Shown here piece after piece: positions 23,816 through 35,930 of a DNA stretch of 64,000 nucleotides. The stretch's first letter is position 1. The number at the start of each line of letters is the position of its first letter. The notes beneath the pieces were generated by a model. That model made no database searches. It was not told where the DNA came from and worked only from the letters and a program-made list of their open reading frames with translations. The position numbers and the translations under genes were made by a program. Source of the stretch: Azorinus chamasolen (lineage: Eukaryota > Mollusca > Bivalvia > Cardiida > Solecurtidae); assembly GCA_963576725.1 (NCBI GenBank), contig OY755240.1, positions 65,064,412 to 65,128,411 on the forward strand, in the 5' to 3' direction.

Positions 23816-24057
23816 CCCTTCGCTTGCTATTCACGTCAATATACGTACCTGTAAATAGTGAAGACCCAGATGAGACAGCTCCTGCAGGAGCTGTCTCATC
23901 AGGGTTTGCACTTTTTACAAATTGATTGTGCAATCAGTGCACTCTACAGCAGCGATTGCACAGCGAAATATGTGTACACAGTGAAGATATATGTAATTAT
24001 ACAACAGGGCATGGGTAAAGAAGGAGAAGTGTATTTTAAAATTCAGCAAGAGAAGAG
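23816..24057. mobile_element. piggyBac-like MITE, 242 bp
   Basis: TTAA at 23812-23815 and 24058-24061, ends CCCTTCGCTTGCT and AGCAAGAGAAGAG, central palindrome GACAGCTCCTGCAGGAGCTG. It is an independent copy of the element in the triplicated region. Confidence 0.75.
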
Positions 24058-24059
24058 TT

Positions 24060-24335
24060 AAATATCTCAAGGAACCATACAATGAGTTAACAGAGGTTTG
24101 AGTCATACGATTTCCAATCTAAACAACACCTCAAGTGCACAGTGTAATGCAGATCTAAAGTATCTTGAGCATTACTTTCGACCTGCATTTATCTGTCACA
24201 TATGTTTTTAGATATGCACAGTGATATATTTCAGAAAATTCTGTATGTTATTGGTTTGAAGGACCGAACTTATACTTTGAGTTATCCTGATGATCAAGGT
24301 ATCTGAGTTTGAGATATCGAAATTCAATTGTATTT
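24060..24335. repeat. Foldback element
   Basis: Related to 4912-5203 (arms with CTCAAGGAACCATAC and GTTTGAGATATCGAAATTCA). Ends about 120 bp before exon 3. Confidence 0.45.
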
Positions 24336-24457
24336 CATTTTGATCAATGATATCCAGCTTCAAAACTCACTGAAAGGTGTTGCTGAACTTCATCAAAGAT
24401 TGAATTAGCCGGTGTTAAGATTATGGGGTTAACATATTATATACTCTTCATCTTCAG

Positions 24458-24809
24458 GAATTACAGGAAATTGTTGAAAAATTTCCAATAAGAGAGAATG
24501 TTATTATCTATGACAATGGCACAAAGACCAACTACTCATTCCAAGACTTGCTAGGAGCCAGCTACGACACGCAGTCTGTTAAACTGGATCCAAGGAACAG
24601 TCACATTTACCAGCAGATTCAGTATCTTCTTGAGGACCGGGTGGTGGAAGTTCTTGAGAATATTGTGCATTTTGCCAGCATGTTTGCTCCAAAACCTGGC
24701 GTGGAAATGACCGAAACCCTTTTACATCAGTGCAGCAGAGAAGTTGTAACAAGCCTCAAATGCCAATATGTGGTGGATGACCTTGACCCAGACAAAGTAC
24801 CTATAGCAG
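24458..24809 (+). CDS. OB-fold gene, exon 3
   Basis: Acceptor CTTCATCTTCAG. Enters in phase 0 directly after exon 2 (joined ...SPFAE-ELQEIVEKFP...) and exits in phase 1 at GCAG|GTTTGA. It encodes about 117 residues, including IRENVIIYDNGTKTNYSF, then a helical stretch (YQQIQYLLEDRVVEVLENIV) and a segment ending DDLDPDKVPIA. No family recognised. The donor is weak. An alternative GTGAGA at 24842, also phase 1, lies in a MITE-like tail (TTAACCATTTATTTCATGAA) inserted about 6 bp after the first donor. Either choice joins in frame to exon 4 or to the captured neurabin exon in this intron. Confidence 0.75.
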
Positions 24810-26017
24810 GTTTGATTAACCATTTATTTCATGAAAATTCATGTGAGAATAATGATATAATTATTCATAAACATTAATTCTATGAATTTTTAGCTTGACT
24901 ATTCAAAGAATAGTGGAGCTATCCTACACGCCCCAGCGTCCACGTGGTTAAGGTTTTTGTTAAAGTCCACTTGTTGCCTCTAAGCTTTGGAATAAAGCTT
25001 TGAAACTTGGAACACCACCACAATCTTCATCTGTAGGCAAGAGTACATAACTCTGTCAAGCATTTTGACAGAATTATGGCCCTTTAAACTTATATTTTTA
25101 TGCCCCCCAGATCTGATCTGGGGGGCATATTGTTTTTGCCCTGTCTGTTTGTCTGCAACTTTAACATTGGTCATAACTTTTGAGCCAGTACAGATAGAGA
25201 CTTGATATTTGGTATGTATATGTATCTCATAAAGCCGCACATTTTGAGGGGTGACATGTCAAGGTCAAGGTCATCCTTCAAGGTCAAAGGTCAAATATAT
25301 GGGTCAAATCACAGACTTTAACATTGGCCATAACTTTTGGACCAGTAGAGATAGAGACTTGATATTTGGCATGCTTGTGTATCTCACGAAGCCGCACATT
25401 TTGAGGGGTGACATGTCAAGGTCAAGGTCATCCTTCAGGGTCAAAGGTCAAATTGTCTGTTTTTTGTCTGTAACTTTAACGCAACTTTAACATTGGTCAT
25501 AACTTTTGAGCCAGTACAGAAAGACTTGATATTTGGCATGCATATGTATCTCGTAAAGCCGCACATTTTGAGGGGTGACATGTCAAGGTCAAGGTCATCC
25601 TTCAAGGTCAGAGGTCAAATATATGGGTCAAATCACCGACTTTAACATTTGCTATAACTTTTGGACCAGTAGAGATAGAGACTTGATATTTGGCATGTGT
25701 GTGTATCTCATGAAGCTGCACATTTGGAGGGTGACATGTCAAGGTCAAGGTCATCCTTCAGGGTCAAAGGTCAAATTGTCCGTTTCTTTATCTGTAACTT
25801 TAACATTGGTCATAACTTTTGAGCCAGTACAGCTAGTGACTTGATATTTGGCATGCATATGTATCTCATAAGGCTGCACATTTTGAGGGGTGACATGTCA
25901 AGGTCAAGGTCATCTTTAAAAGTCAGAGGTCAAACACATGGGTCAAATCACCGAATTTAACATTGGTCATAACTTTTGAGCAAGTACAGATAGAGACTTG
26001 ATATTTGGCATGCATAT

Positions 26018-27008
26018 CAAGTTTCAAGTTTATTTGATACAAAGTATATAAGGCCATGGCCCATAATACACAAAATAGTAATAACATTTTAAATGACATC
26101 CCCAATTAAAATGGTACAGTGAAAATATACATGTATATATGCAATATTATGTCAACTAGCCAAATTAGATAATTATTGCATATAATATATTATATTATAT
26201 ACATATATATATCAATCAATCTTACTCAATAAGTGACGTTCTCATTGCAAATGCTTTATATATGTAAATCGATGTTTTACGAATAATTAGATCATCTCTA
26301 CTTGACATAATTTGGTTAAACATTCCAACTGTTCTACACTGTATCCAACGATCAATAAATATGTTTTGTCTTAAGTCTTCAAAAGTCTGGCACTCAAAGA
26401 AAAAGTGAAATTCTGTTTCTATGGCATATACGTTTCGTATTAAACACAATGGGCAAAATCTGTATTGTCTGTCAATATTTCTATGTCGGCCCTTTTCAAT
26501 CATCAAAATATGAGTTGAACATCTAAAATTAGCTAATGCATGTCTATATTGTTCTTGTGTGTCCGTATAAAGATATCTTTCAACATCAAGCATGGTTTTA
26601 AAACCTCGATAAGTGTCAGCTTTGCTCGACTCAGCTAGTTTTGAGTTCCATCGTTGTACACAACAATCTGTAAGTCTTTGTTTAAAATCTCTCAAAAACA
26701 TATTTACATTGCCTACTTCTTGTGACAACCAAACAAACCCAAACCCATTTGATTCTAACAAATATCGTAACTTACTAACCCAGTTACTACGCCCAGCAGC
26801 ATCTAATCTATACAACATATTATAACAATGTCTTGGATATCTAAGCTCACCCATTGTTATCAACCGCAGCCAATAACGTACACAGTCTGTAAAATAGGTT
26901 ACACATAAAGGTAAACGACCACATTCGCCAAGTACAAAAACGTCAGCTGCATTTTGAGGCAGATTTAAATAGCGTTTGCAAAAGGTTACATGCACTCTTT
27001 CTATTTTT
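26018..27008 (-). mobile_element. LINE, 3' part (ORF2 C-terminus and 3' UTR)
   Basis: On the minus strand this holds the last 262 or so codons of a non-LTR retrotransposon ORF2 (stop 26222-26224) and a roughly 200-bp 3' UTR with an AATAAA signal near 26029. The protein starts KIERVHVTFCKRYLNLPQ and includes a cysteine-histidine cluster (CPLCL... HFFFEC) typical of LINE C-termini. The rest of the element lies at 41724-44972, across a 14.7-kb insertion. The 3' end finishes in short CTTGAAA repeats at 26018 next to the family 2 array. Confidence 0.85.
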
Positions 27009-30000
27009 AGCTCACCAGAGCACAAAGTGCTCAGGGTGAGCTTTTGTGATTGCCTGATGTCTGTCGTCCGGCGTCGTGCGTCGTGCGTCGTGCGTCGTGT
27101 GTCGTGCGTCGTGCGTCGTTCGTCGTCAACAATTTGAACCTTTAAACTTCTTCTCCTCTGAATCTACAGGGTTCTCAGCTTTCATCTTTGGCACATAGCA
27201 TCACCTATAGGTCCTCTACAAAAGTTATATAAATTATGTCCCTGGAGTCAAAATTGGCCTGCCACGGTCCCAGAGGTGGCCAGTTTTTTCTAGCTGACTG
27301 TTGTTTTCTGTTCAAGTAGCAGAATGCTGGGCTCACTTAGGTTAGGCATGGGGAAAACTTCAAAAGTCTTCTTGTCAAAAACTACATGTCACAGAGCTTA
27401 GATATTTGGTGTATAGATTAACTTAGTATACCTAATTGACATTGGTAAATATCATAGTTCTGAGGTTAAAATTGGCCTTGCCCTGTTGGTTATACTTTAA
27501 AACAGTATTTTACACTATAAAGGTTTCTCTGAACTAGAGGGATTGAGGTCACTCTATCTGTGTTGCATAATCACTGGTTAGGTCAAGTTCCTGGTCAAAA
27601 CTCTATCAAGCTGTCTGCTTCAGAATTAGTCTCTGTTTGTTCACACTGTTTTTAACCCATTCCCTCATAGGATATTTTCAGAATCTGCCTCTTGAAAAAT
27701 TTCAGAATTGTGTAGATTTGAAACCATTGTGATAAATAGAGCATATACTCCTATGGAGAAAATGCTCTATTTATCACAATGGTTTCATAAAGTGACTATT
27801 ATACCTCTTTGAATAAATCTACTGATAAGGAGCATTAATTAGAGAAAAGGAAAATTTCAGAATTGTGTAGATTTGAAACCATGGTGATAAATAGAGCATT
27901 TACGCCTATGGAGAAAATGCTCTAGTTATCACAAAGGCTTTTTTCAGTTCCTACCTCTTTGAATAAATCTACTGATAAGGAGCATTAATTATAGAAAAGG
28001 AAAATTTCAGAATTATGTAGATTTGACACCATTGTGACAAATAGACCATTTACTCCTATGGAGCTTTTGCTCTATTTATCACATTGGTTAGCAAATGCTC
28101 TATTTCTCACATAGGCTTTTTCAGATCCTACCTCTTTGAATAAACCTACTGACAGGGAAAATTTCAGAATTGTATAGATTTCAAACCATTGTGATAAATA
28201 GAGCATAAATTTTGCTCTATAGGAGTAAAATTTTAATTAACTCATATACAAACCACATATAAAGTTACATAACGGTATGTGTCAGATCAGAATCCAAACT
28301 GTGTGCTAATTTTGGTCAAGTCATGCTAAGCAGTGATAGGGTTGTCATCTGTTAGAAATGTTGTCTGCTTATTCAAAGAGGTAAATCTGGGTCTACTCTA
28401 TTTGCAAATGCGTGAAAACATGTTTATATGAGGGAAAGGGTTAATTAGAGAAAAGGAAAATTTCAGAATTGTGTAGATTTGAAACCATTGTGATAAATAG
28501 TGCATTTACTCCTATTGAGCAAATGCTCTATTTATCACAAAGGCAAATGCTCTATTTATCACAATGGTTTCATAAAGTGACTATTATACCTCTTTGAATA
28601 AATCTACTGATAAGGAGCATTAATTAGAGAAAAGGAAAATTTCAGAATTGTGTAGATTTGAAACCATTGTGATAAATAGAGCATTTAGTCCTATTGCTCT
28701 ATTTCTCACAAAGGCTTTTTTCAGATCCTACCTCTTTGAATAAATCTACTGATAAGGAAAATTTCAGAATTGTATAGATTTCAAACCATTGTGATAAATA
28801 GAGCATTTGCTCTATAGGAGTAAATTAACTCATATACAAACCACATATAAAGTTACATACTGGTCTGTGTCAGATCAGAATCCAAACTGTGTGCTAATTT
28901 TGGTCAAGTCATGCTAAGCAGTGATAGGGTTGTCATCTGTTAGAAATGTTGTCTGCTTATTCAAAGAGGTAAATCTGGGTCTACTCTATTTGCAAATGTG
29001 TGAAAACACGTTTATTTGAGGAAAAGGGTTAATTAGAGAAAAGGAAAATTTCAGAATTGTTTAGATTTGAAACCGTTGTGATAAATAGTGCATTTACTCC
29101 TATTGAGCAAATGCTCTATTTATCACAATGGTTTCATAAAGTGACTATTATACCTCTTTGAATAAATCTACTGATAAGGAGCATTAATTAGAGAAAAGGA
29201 AAATTTCAGAATTGTGTAGATTTGAAACCATTGTGATAAATAGAGCATTTACTCTTATGGAGCAAATCATCTATTTATCACAAAGGCTTTTATCAGATCC
29301 TATCGCTTTGAATAAATCTACTGATAAGGAGCATTAATTAAAGAAAAGGAAAATTTCAGAATTGTGTAGATTTGAAACCTTTGTGATAAATAGAACATTT
29401 ACTCCTATGGAGCTTTTGCTCTATTTATCACAATGGTTAGCAAATGCTCTATTTATCACAAAGGCTTTTTTCAGATCCTACCTCTTTGAATAAATCTACT
29501 GATAAGGAGCATTAATTAGAGAAGATGAAAATTTCAGAATTGTGTAGATTTCAAACCATTGTGATAAATAGAGCATTTGCTCCATATGAGTAAATTAACT
29601 CATATACAAACCACATATAAAGTTACATAACGGTATGTGTCAGATCTGAGTTCAACTGTGTGCTAATTTTGGTTAAGTCCTGCTAAGCTGTGATAGGGTT
29701 GTCATCTGTTAGAAATGTTGTCTGCTTATTCAAAGAGGTAAATCTGGGTCTACTCTGTTTGCAAATGCGTGAAAACATGTTTATATGAGGAAAAGGATTA
29801 ATTAGAGAAAAGGAAAATTTCAGAATTGTGTAGATTTGAAACCATTGTGATAAATAGTGCATTTACTCTTATGGAGCAAATGCTCTATTTATCACTAAGG
29901 CAAATGCTCTATTTATCACAATGGTTATTATCACCAGTTATTGTTAACAAGTTTTAATTTTCCATTTCCATAACAATTCGGTTTGTATAAATTGTTGAAA

Positions 30001-30442
30001 TAGCGATTTTTATACAATTTCTGCATTGAAACAATCATCAATACTCTAATTCTGAAGGGGTTCGAAACCTTCAGGTGTGAACTGGTTTTGTTACAAAACG
30101 TGCTCTACAAAAGTTGTCGTTCGTTTCTAAATACGCAATATATCAAGGAGTTGTTAGGTTATGCGTAGTAATATGTAATGGAAAATGAAACTTTTCCACA
30201 TATTTTTTGTGCGAAATATGCTTTCCAAGTTAACGTTCTGTAAACGTTCGGTATTGGACTTAGAAAATATTTATAATAAAGCAAATCATCCCAGAAAGCT
30301 TGCCATTATAATTATGCAGAGAGAGGGTCAAATAACACCCCACAAAACAGGTGTCCAGATTTGTTTAGAAACATACATGTAGTTGAAACTTTAAAAATCT
30401 TTCCCTCTGGTGAGCGATTTCAGGGCCATCATGGCCCTCTTG
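27009..30442 (+). mobile_element. Helitron-like family 1A element (left part of composite)
   Basis: 5' palindrome, then a (CGTCGTG)n tract at 27070-27125, 1A core units (to about 27650), a long MITE-derived array, and a terminator GGTGAGCGATTTCAGGGCC with hairpin and CTCTTG at 30442. It is complete in itself, so its terminator must have been passed over if the composite moved as one piece. Confidence 0.75.
27650..29935. repeat. Array of ATAGAGCAT hairpin units
   Basis: About 14 imperfect copies of a hairpin (GTGATAAATAGAGCATTTAC against GCTCTATTTATCACAATGG) are linked by TCTACTGATAAGGAGCATTA spacers. A larger period is marked by CATATACAAACCACATATAA at about 28240, 28830 and 29600. The unit resembles the TTAA MITE at 4683-4874, so the array probably grew by tandem expansion of one MITE. 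Confidence 0.75.
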
Positions 30443-31033
30443 TTTCTTCAAATTTGGGATTTTCCAGACTTTTTTGGAAGTGGTTGCAGATATTAACTTT
30501 ATATTTGGCATAAAGCTAACTCTAGATGAATTACAGCTTAATCAGTCTGGTTGAATAATTTTTGCCACAGTTACGGCCCTTGAACTTTATTTTTTTGTCA
30601 AATTTGCAATTTTCTGGTCTTTCTTTGGAAGTGGTTGGAGATATTAACTTCATATTTGCAATAAAGCTAAATCTAGATGTGGTACAGCTTAAGTTTAAAT
30701 ATGGGTCTGGTTGAATAGTTTTTGTCAGAGTTATTGTCCTTGAACTTAATGTTTTTCTGAATAGAGATCATTATTGTCTGATCCTGACAATCTAACAGGT
30801 AGGGTACAGTTGTAACTAGAGTGTGAAATGCAAATAAATAACTTCTCGGGCCTAAATGGTAGAACAGTATAGATTTTTGCTTGGACCGAGACAGTAAATC
30901 TGCAAAATTAAAATTGCAAAAATAAATTATACCATTTTAGACCCCAAACTGCAAAAATTTGCACCCGCAAAAATAATCAGTCATACGGTATATGACAGGG
31001 CCACTAGTGTTTTAGTAGTATATAAATGAATAG
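30443..31033. repeat. Tandem repeat upstream of captured exon
   Basis: Two to three units of about 150 bp (tags TTTGGAAGTGGTTG, GATATTAACTT, CATATTTG) lie at 30448-30770. Bases 30771-31033 show nothing clear. This probably belongs to the captured donor locus. Confidence 0.45.
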
Positions 31034-31082
31034 TGTTGCCAAGGGAGGTTACTCAAAAGCATCTTGCACATTGATATTGTAG

Positions 31083-31243
31083 GGGAGCAGACAGGGGAGG
31101 AAGAAGAGGAGGAAGAGGAGGAGCATGATCATGGCTGGATAACGGGCTTGTCCTCCACCTCAAGCGAGAGTGAAGACGATTACGTAGAATACACCTACAA
31201 ACGCAAAGAACGCAAAATAAAGTTCTCTAGGGATCCCATTAAA
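31083..31243 (+). CDS. PPP1R9: Captured neurabin/spinophilin exon with PP1-docking motif
   Basis: The open frame encodes a glutamate run (GEQTGEEEEEEEEEHDH), a serine/acid stretch (SSTSSESEDDYVEY) and KRKERKIKFSRDPIK. Neurabin and spinophilin bind the protein phosphatase 1 catalytic subunit through an RVxF-type motif in this position; here it is KIKF. The donor AAA|GTGAGT is strong. The acceptor is uncertain: GTAG at 31081-31082 gives phase 1 entry, and an upstream AAG at 31041-31043 would also be phase 1. The frame has no stop from 31034. It exits in phase 0, exactly matching the next exon. It lies inside a Helitron-like element, in the host gene's orientation, and no other neurabin N-terminal exon is near. 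It may be spliced into the host mRNA or be a silent passenger. Confidence 0.75.
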
Positions 31244-31395
31244 GTGAGTATGATCAATTTGGCAAAGTATCAAAAAAGTTACAAATGTAAATATAGATGA
31301 ATTGAATCATCTATGGGTCATTCAGCTATGTATTTTTTTTTGGTCCCAAATGGCATTCAAATGAATTTTCAAACTTACTTTGGAAGACATACCTA

Positions 31396-32524
31396 CAGTA
31401 TAACGGCGTTATTTCGACTCTCGTTTTTCCGAGATACCCTCTTATTCCGAGGGAATGTTGAGGTCCCGGCTCAAATTCTATCAAATCTAATTGAAAATAC
31501 CTGCATTAATCCGAATAGCGATAATCCGAAAATTCGAGCATGTGTGCTGGTCCCGCGGATCATTCTGGTTCCTTTTATTGATTGTTTAATTCGAGCTAGG
31601 TGTTTTCCCACCTCCGAGGTAATTATTCACACCTTCTCGATACGTTGTCGTGACCTTTTGAAAGATCCGTCTTTGGGACATTAGATCTTTTAAATGTGTG
31701 AATAACACATTCATTGAATGCAGACTTTACTTTGGTGTAAATAATGATGAGAATTTAGTAGACTGAAGTCTTAATAAACAAAGAGTCACAATCATAATTT
31801 GCATACGTTCGCAAACGTGTTGTGATTTTTCGGTACCGCTGAAAGGGTGTCATATAACGTCTTTCTGCTTTAAATTTAGAAATAGTGCAGTGCTTTTCGT
31901 GTAGTGCTTTGAAATTCGCGATATTTTTGTTAATTTTAGACAGTCTCGTTCATGCAGACTCTTGCTACGAGAGATGAACGAGAATAACTATGTCAGACGA
32001 AAAAAGCCGAGTGTTCCGATTATTAATTAATTTGGTCACTCGCCCTGCTTTTCCTTACTACGAAACAGCACGGGAACGAAACGAAAATGTTTGTTTGTGC
32101 ATCAACTCAGCACCGACAACTAAATTAATGTCGACAAATGGAAAATATGCAAAATAAACGTGATAACGCTATATGCCTGGACTGTTCAAGGGATATGCCT
32201 AAATGGTTTGAAACAAGTTTTGAGTTTATTGTGAAGGGTCCGTTGAACGGACCCATACAAATTATACTGTTCAAAACTCGGTCGCCGATGTAAATGGTCT
32301 TTTCTGTTATCACTTATATAAGGAAATAATCGATGAATTATAAACGCATTGAAGTTTATGATAATGTTAAAAAGTTTACTGTGAAGATATATTTGCTTCC
32401 TCTTGTCGTCAAACAATGCTTATGGAAATGACACAAAATGCTAGAGATCGGTTATTTCGAGCATTGCGATAATTCGAGGTTTTTGCTGATTCCCGACGGT
32501 GCTCGAAATATCGCCAATATACTG
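31396..32524. mobile_element. pogo-like nonautonomous element, 1,129 bp
   Basis: It starts CAGTATAACGGCGTTATTTC and ends with the near complement (GAAATATCGCCAATATACTG), with TA at 31394-31395 and 32525-32526. Interior frames show no transposase. It sits in the intron between the two captured neurabin exons. Confidence 0.75.
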
Positions 32525-35020
32525 TAGTTGCTAATGGTGATGATGTTGTTAATTGTATAACAGTTTTCATGACCAATGAGTATTTAGATGTTGCCCCAGT
32601 TAATTATCCAATGAGATTTCACAAAAGCAGACTGTTTGTGAAATTGAAAGAACAGATTTCCATTTTCTCTGTCACTAGTAGAAATCTGTGCATACACAGA
32701 ATAATAAATTTCTTGAAATATACCGGTAGTAATTAAATTCTGTCAAAACAAGAAAAAGTTCTTTAATGAAATGAATTTGCATTTCATGAAAAAAACATTG
32801 GTCACTCTGTGTGATGAGGAATAATGTAGCATTTTGTGCACAATATAGTCCCAGACTAGCTGCAGGCATTTTGCACACAATATAGACCCATTCTAGTTGC
32901 AGGCATTTTGCACACAATATAGACCCATACTAGTTGCAGGCATTTTGCACACAATATAGACCCAGACAAGCTGCAGAACAGGGTTTAGGACCAAAATTTG
33001 CCTTGCAAATGCATATTCTTTGAATAGAGAGCTTAGCAGATTGGGTAGATTTACACTTAAAAGCCTTCTAATATCTTTATTTCATGAAGTGACTCACATT
33101 TTGTCATTACAATAGACAAGTTTCAACATTTGGACATTGTGGTTTGTTTTATTTTAAGGGACTGCTTACTGATTTCACTTAGGAATTTTAAATTATACAT
33201 GGTGGCTTAATGTGGGCAAAGTAATACAGAAAGATGCATTGGAAGCTTTCTGATTTGCTTTGTCTGGCATTAACCTTCTGCCTCATGAATATTCACTGGA
33301 GAAATAATGAACGTATGAATATTAACTGAAGTTATAATGGAATCAAGAGCATGGGAACTTTTGATCATGGCAGAGGCTCTAGAAGTAGATCCAAATTGTT
33401 TCATTAGCAGACAGAGCAGACCCTGATCAGATAGCTCGTTTCATTAGCAGACAGAGCAGACCCTGATCAGATAGCTCGTTTCATTAGCAGACAGAGCAGA
33501 CCCTGATCAGATAGCTCGTTTCATTAGCAGACAGAGCAGACCCTGATCAGATAGCTCGTTTTATTAGCAGACAGAGCAGACCCAGATCAGATAGCTCCTA
33601 CATGATTGTACTTCTTTTTAATGGTTTTGCTATAATTATGAAAATCAGTAATTTTAGCACGTTGAGGTTTGGATCCTAATGTAGAAAGCTATTATCTAGT
33701 ATCTTGTATGTCTTGGTACCTCAACTTATTAAGGAGTATTAGTCCTTTCAATGCAGAGTTAACCTTAAGTGGACTATTCCAAAATTCTAACAGGTGAAGC
33801 TTACCACGAATATTCAGGGATTATTTAAAAGAGAAGTTTAACATGACAAACAGCAGATCCTGATGATAGAGCTCCTTTGGCTCCTCTACCCTGTTTGCAG
33901 TGATTTTTGACTCCTTTCCCACACTAAAAGGGTTAATAATGATTTGCTGTTATTTAGTATTATTAATTATTTGTCATATTAAGTACCACATGTATTTGTA
34001 TAATGCAATATCTACCTGTACTTAAACAGTTACATACACAGCTTTGCAATGTCAGTTACATACACAGTTATGCAATGTCAGTTACATATGCAATGTTAGT
34101 TACATACACAGCTATGCAATGTCAGTTACATACACAGCTATTCGATATCAGTTACATACACAGCTATGCAATGGCACAATGGCATGCCTTTCAAAAGTGA
34201 TAAATACAATAATGACTGATAAATACACAGGCAATATAACCTGACTCCAATTGAATGAAATGTGACCTTCATAGAATAGTTCTATTTGCATTCTAACCTG
34301 CACTTACTGGGAAGAGTTTGTATCCTGTAACTTACTGTGAAAAAAATAAATTCTAAATTTAAATTCTATATAGACAACAATTATACAAAGAGGCCAGCAT
34401 TCCTATCTTAACCCTTTACCTAATAAATATTCAAGAAACAACACTTCCATGTTACATATGGACAAGAGAAGTTTTGAAAAAGCAGAAACTGTTAAAACTA
34501 TATTCTCTTAGCAAATGGTGCAGACCTTGATTAGAACATTTGTTTGAATGTAGGAAACAAGTTGAATGGTATTTGCAAATAGTGTAGACCCATATCTGTC
34601 ATTATTGGGCTCCTGTGGGAACTCTGGTCAGGGTCTGCAAAGTTTGCCACTCAAAATTGCCTTTTTCACCTTTTTTATCCTCTGTACTTGAATGAAGTAT
34701 GCCATTGACCCTTTTCTCCATGAATATTCAGGTAAGAAATAATGACCTCATCAAAATTAATTAGATTAATTGTTATATGGCACATGGAAACAGGAATTTT
34801 TTGTCCTGCCAGAAACTAGAATCATATATATATTATATCATAAGCAAACGCAGACGGCTGCTACAGGAATTGTCAGCTCTGGTTTTACTCTGTTTGCAAG
34901 GATGTAGAAAGGGTTACACACTGATGGGTCATTGAAAGGGTTACACACTGATGGGTCATTGAAAGGGTTGGAGAATATCAGTATGTTGAAACTGACCACA
35001 ACTGAATCACTTCATTGCAG
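32525..35020. repeat. Intron of captured neurabin fragment, with small tandem arrays
   Basis: There are a roughly 40-bp array (TTTTGCACACAATATAGACC, 32840-32975), an exact 40-bp array of about five units (GCAGACAGAGCAGACCCTGA, 33397-33600), a 26-bp array (CAGTTACATACACAGCTATG, 34024-34165), a 28-bp doublet at 34908-34970, and MITE palindromes at 33830-33900, 34510-34645 and 34850-34900. No further exon is recognised. Confidence 0.6.
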
Positions 35021-35153
35021 GTGTTCATGACATATTCCACAGACGACTATGACCGCAGGAATGAGGATGTGGATCCTGTTGCAGCTTCTGCTGAATATGA
35101 GCTGGAAAAGCGGGTGGAAAGAATGGATGTCTTCCCAGTTGACTTAGTCAAAG
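35021..35153 (+). CDS. PPP1R9: Captured neurabin/spinophilin exon, PP1-binding segment before PDZ
   Basis: Acceptor TTCATTGCAG, phase 0 in, phase 1 out at G|GTGAGT. It encodes [20 protein letters not shown] followed by [20 protein letters not shown] and DLVK. This is the highly conserved stretch between the RVxF motif and the PDZ domain of neurabins, which completes PP1 binding in the known family. The exon stops where the PDZ domain should begin, and no PDZ or coiled-coil exon follows. With the preceding exon it forms a 294-nt cassette, phase 1 at both ends, flanked by phase-1 host exons 3 and 4. No stop, frameshift or damaged splice site is visible, so it is either young or under constraint. 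Confidence 0.85.
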
Positions 35154-35849
35154 GTGAGTGGGAATGAAGACTATTTAATGTCAACTTGCATTAACTTGTT
35201 CACTGTCAACCCGCATTAAATTACCCAAACATTTAAAACATGTCTAGAGATCACATGATGTTCATGGTATGCGATTTGTTAATTTTCGCATGATTGATCC
35301 TGTTTTACCCTGTGAACTTGTTATACTGGAATTTAATTGTTGGTCGGGCGGTTGGTCCATTCGTCCGTCCACGTTTGAACATGTGTAGTTGGTGTCATGA
35401 ACTCCTTCCGTTTTAAAGTTATTGAATTTATTTTTGGTATACATAGATGTGCAAAAAGCAGTTTTCATGCTTTTACTGCTGGGCATTGCAGAATTTTCTC
35501 CCCTTGAACATTGAGTTGTTTTGTTTTCAATTTTGCACGAAATGTGGGACATTAAATTGGTATCTTGAACTCCTCCAATTTGAAAGTTTTTATCCCCGCT
35601 GAAGCGGAGGGATATAGTTTTGATATTATCCGTCCATCTGTGCATACATCTGTCCGAGACTCATATTTCAGACACAGTTTGGAGGTTTTCTTTGAAACTT
35701 TGTATGAAAAACTTTGTTAAGTACTATATGAAAATGGAGGCCTGCAAGTGACATTGACCTTGGAACAGCTGAGTTATGGCCCTTTGTTTACTAAGATGTA
35801 ACGTTTTTGCATGTGCATAACGGTTTCTCAGAAACTGTTTTATATTTTT
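35154..35849. other. Neurabin intron remnant with another repeat end
   Basis: Low-complexity intron, then a palindromic 5' end of a further repeat family (TATCCCCGCTGAAGCGGAGG) at about 35592, interrupted at 35849 by a family 1B element and resuming at 39653. Confidence 0.45.
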
Positions 35850-35930
35850 AGCTCACCAGAGCACAAAGTGCTCAAGGTGAGCTATTGTGATAACCCTGTG
35901 TCCGGCGTCCGTCCGTCCGCACTCACCAAA

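Noticed and set aside
26222..27025. A 267-codon frame as an independent gene
   Set aside because: Its first codons are transposon end sequence (CSGEL from AGCTCACC). The rest is the C-terminus of the interrupted LINE ORF2.
31313..31684. 123-codon frame between the captured exons
   Set aside because: It runs across the left end of a pogo-like element and shows no domain.
33397..33600. CRISPR-like regular repeats
   Set aside because: Contiguous 40-bp tandem units without spacers, in a eukaryotic intron.
35262..35645. 127-codon minus-strand frame
   Set aside because: Low-complexity repeat-derived sequence without recognisable domain; it overlaps a repeat 5' end.
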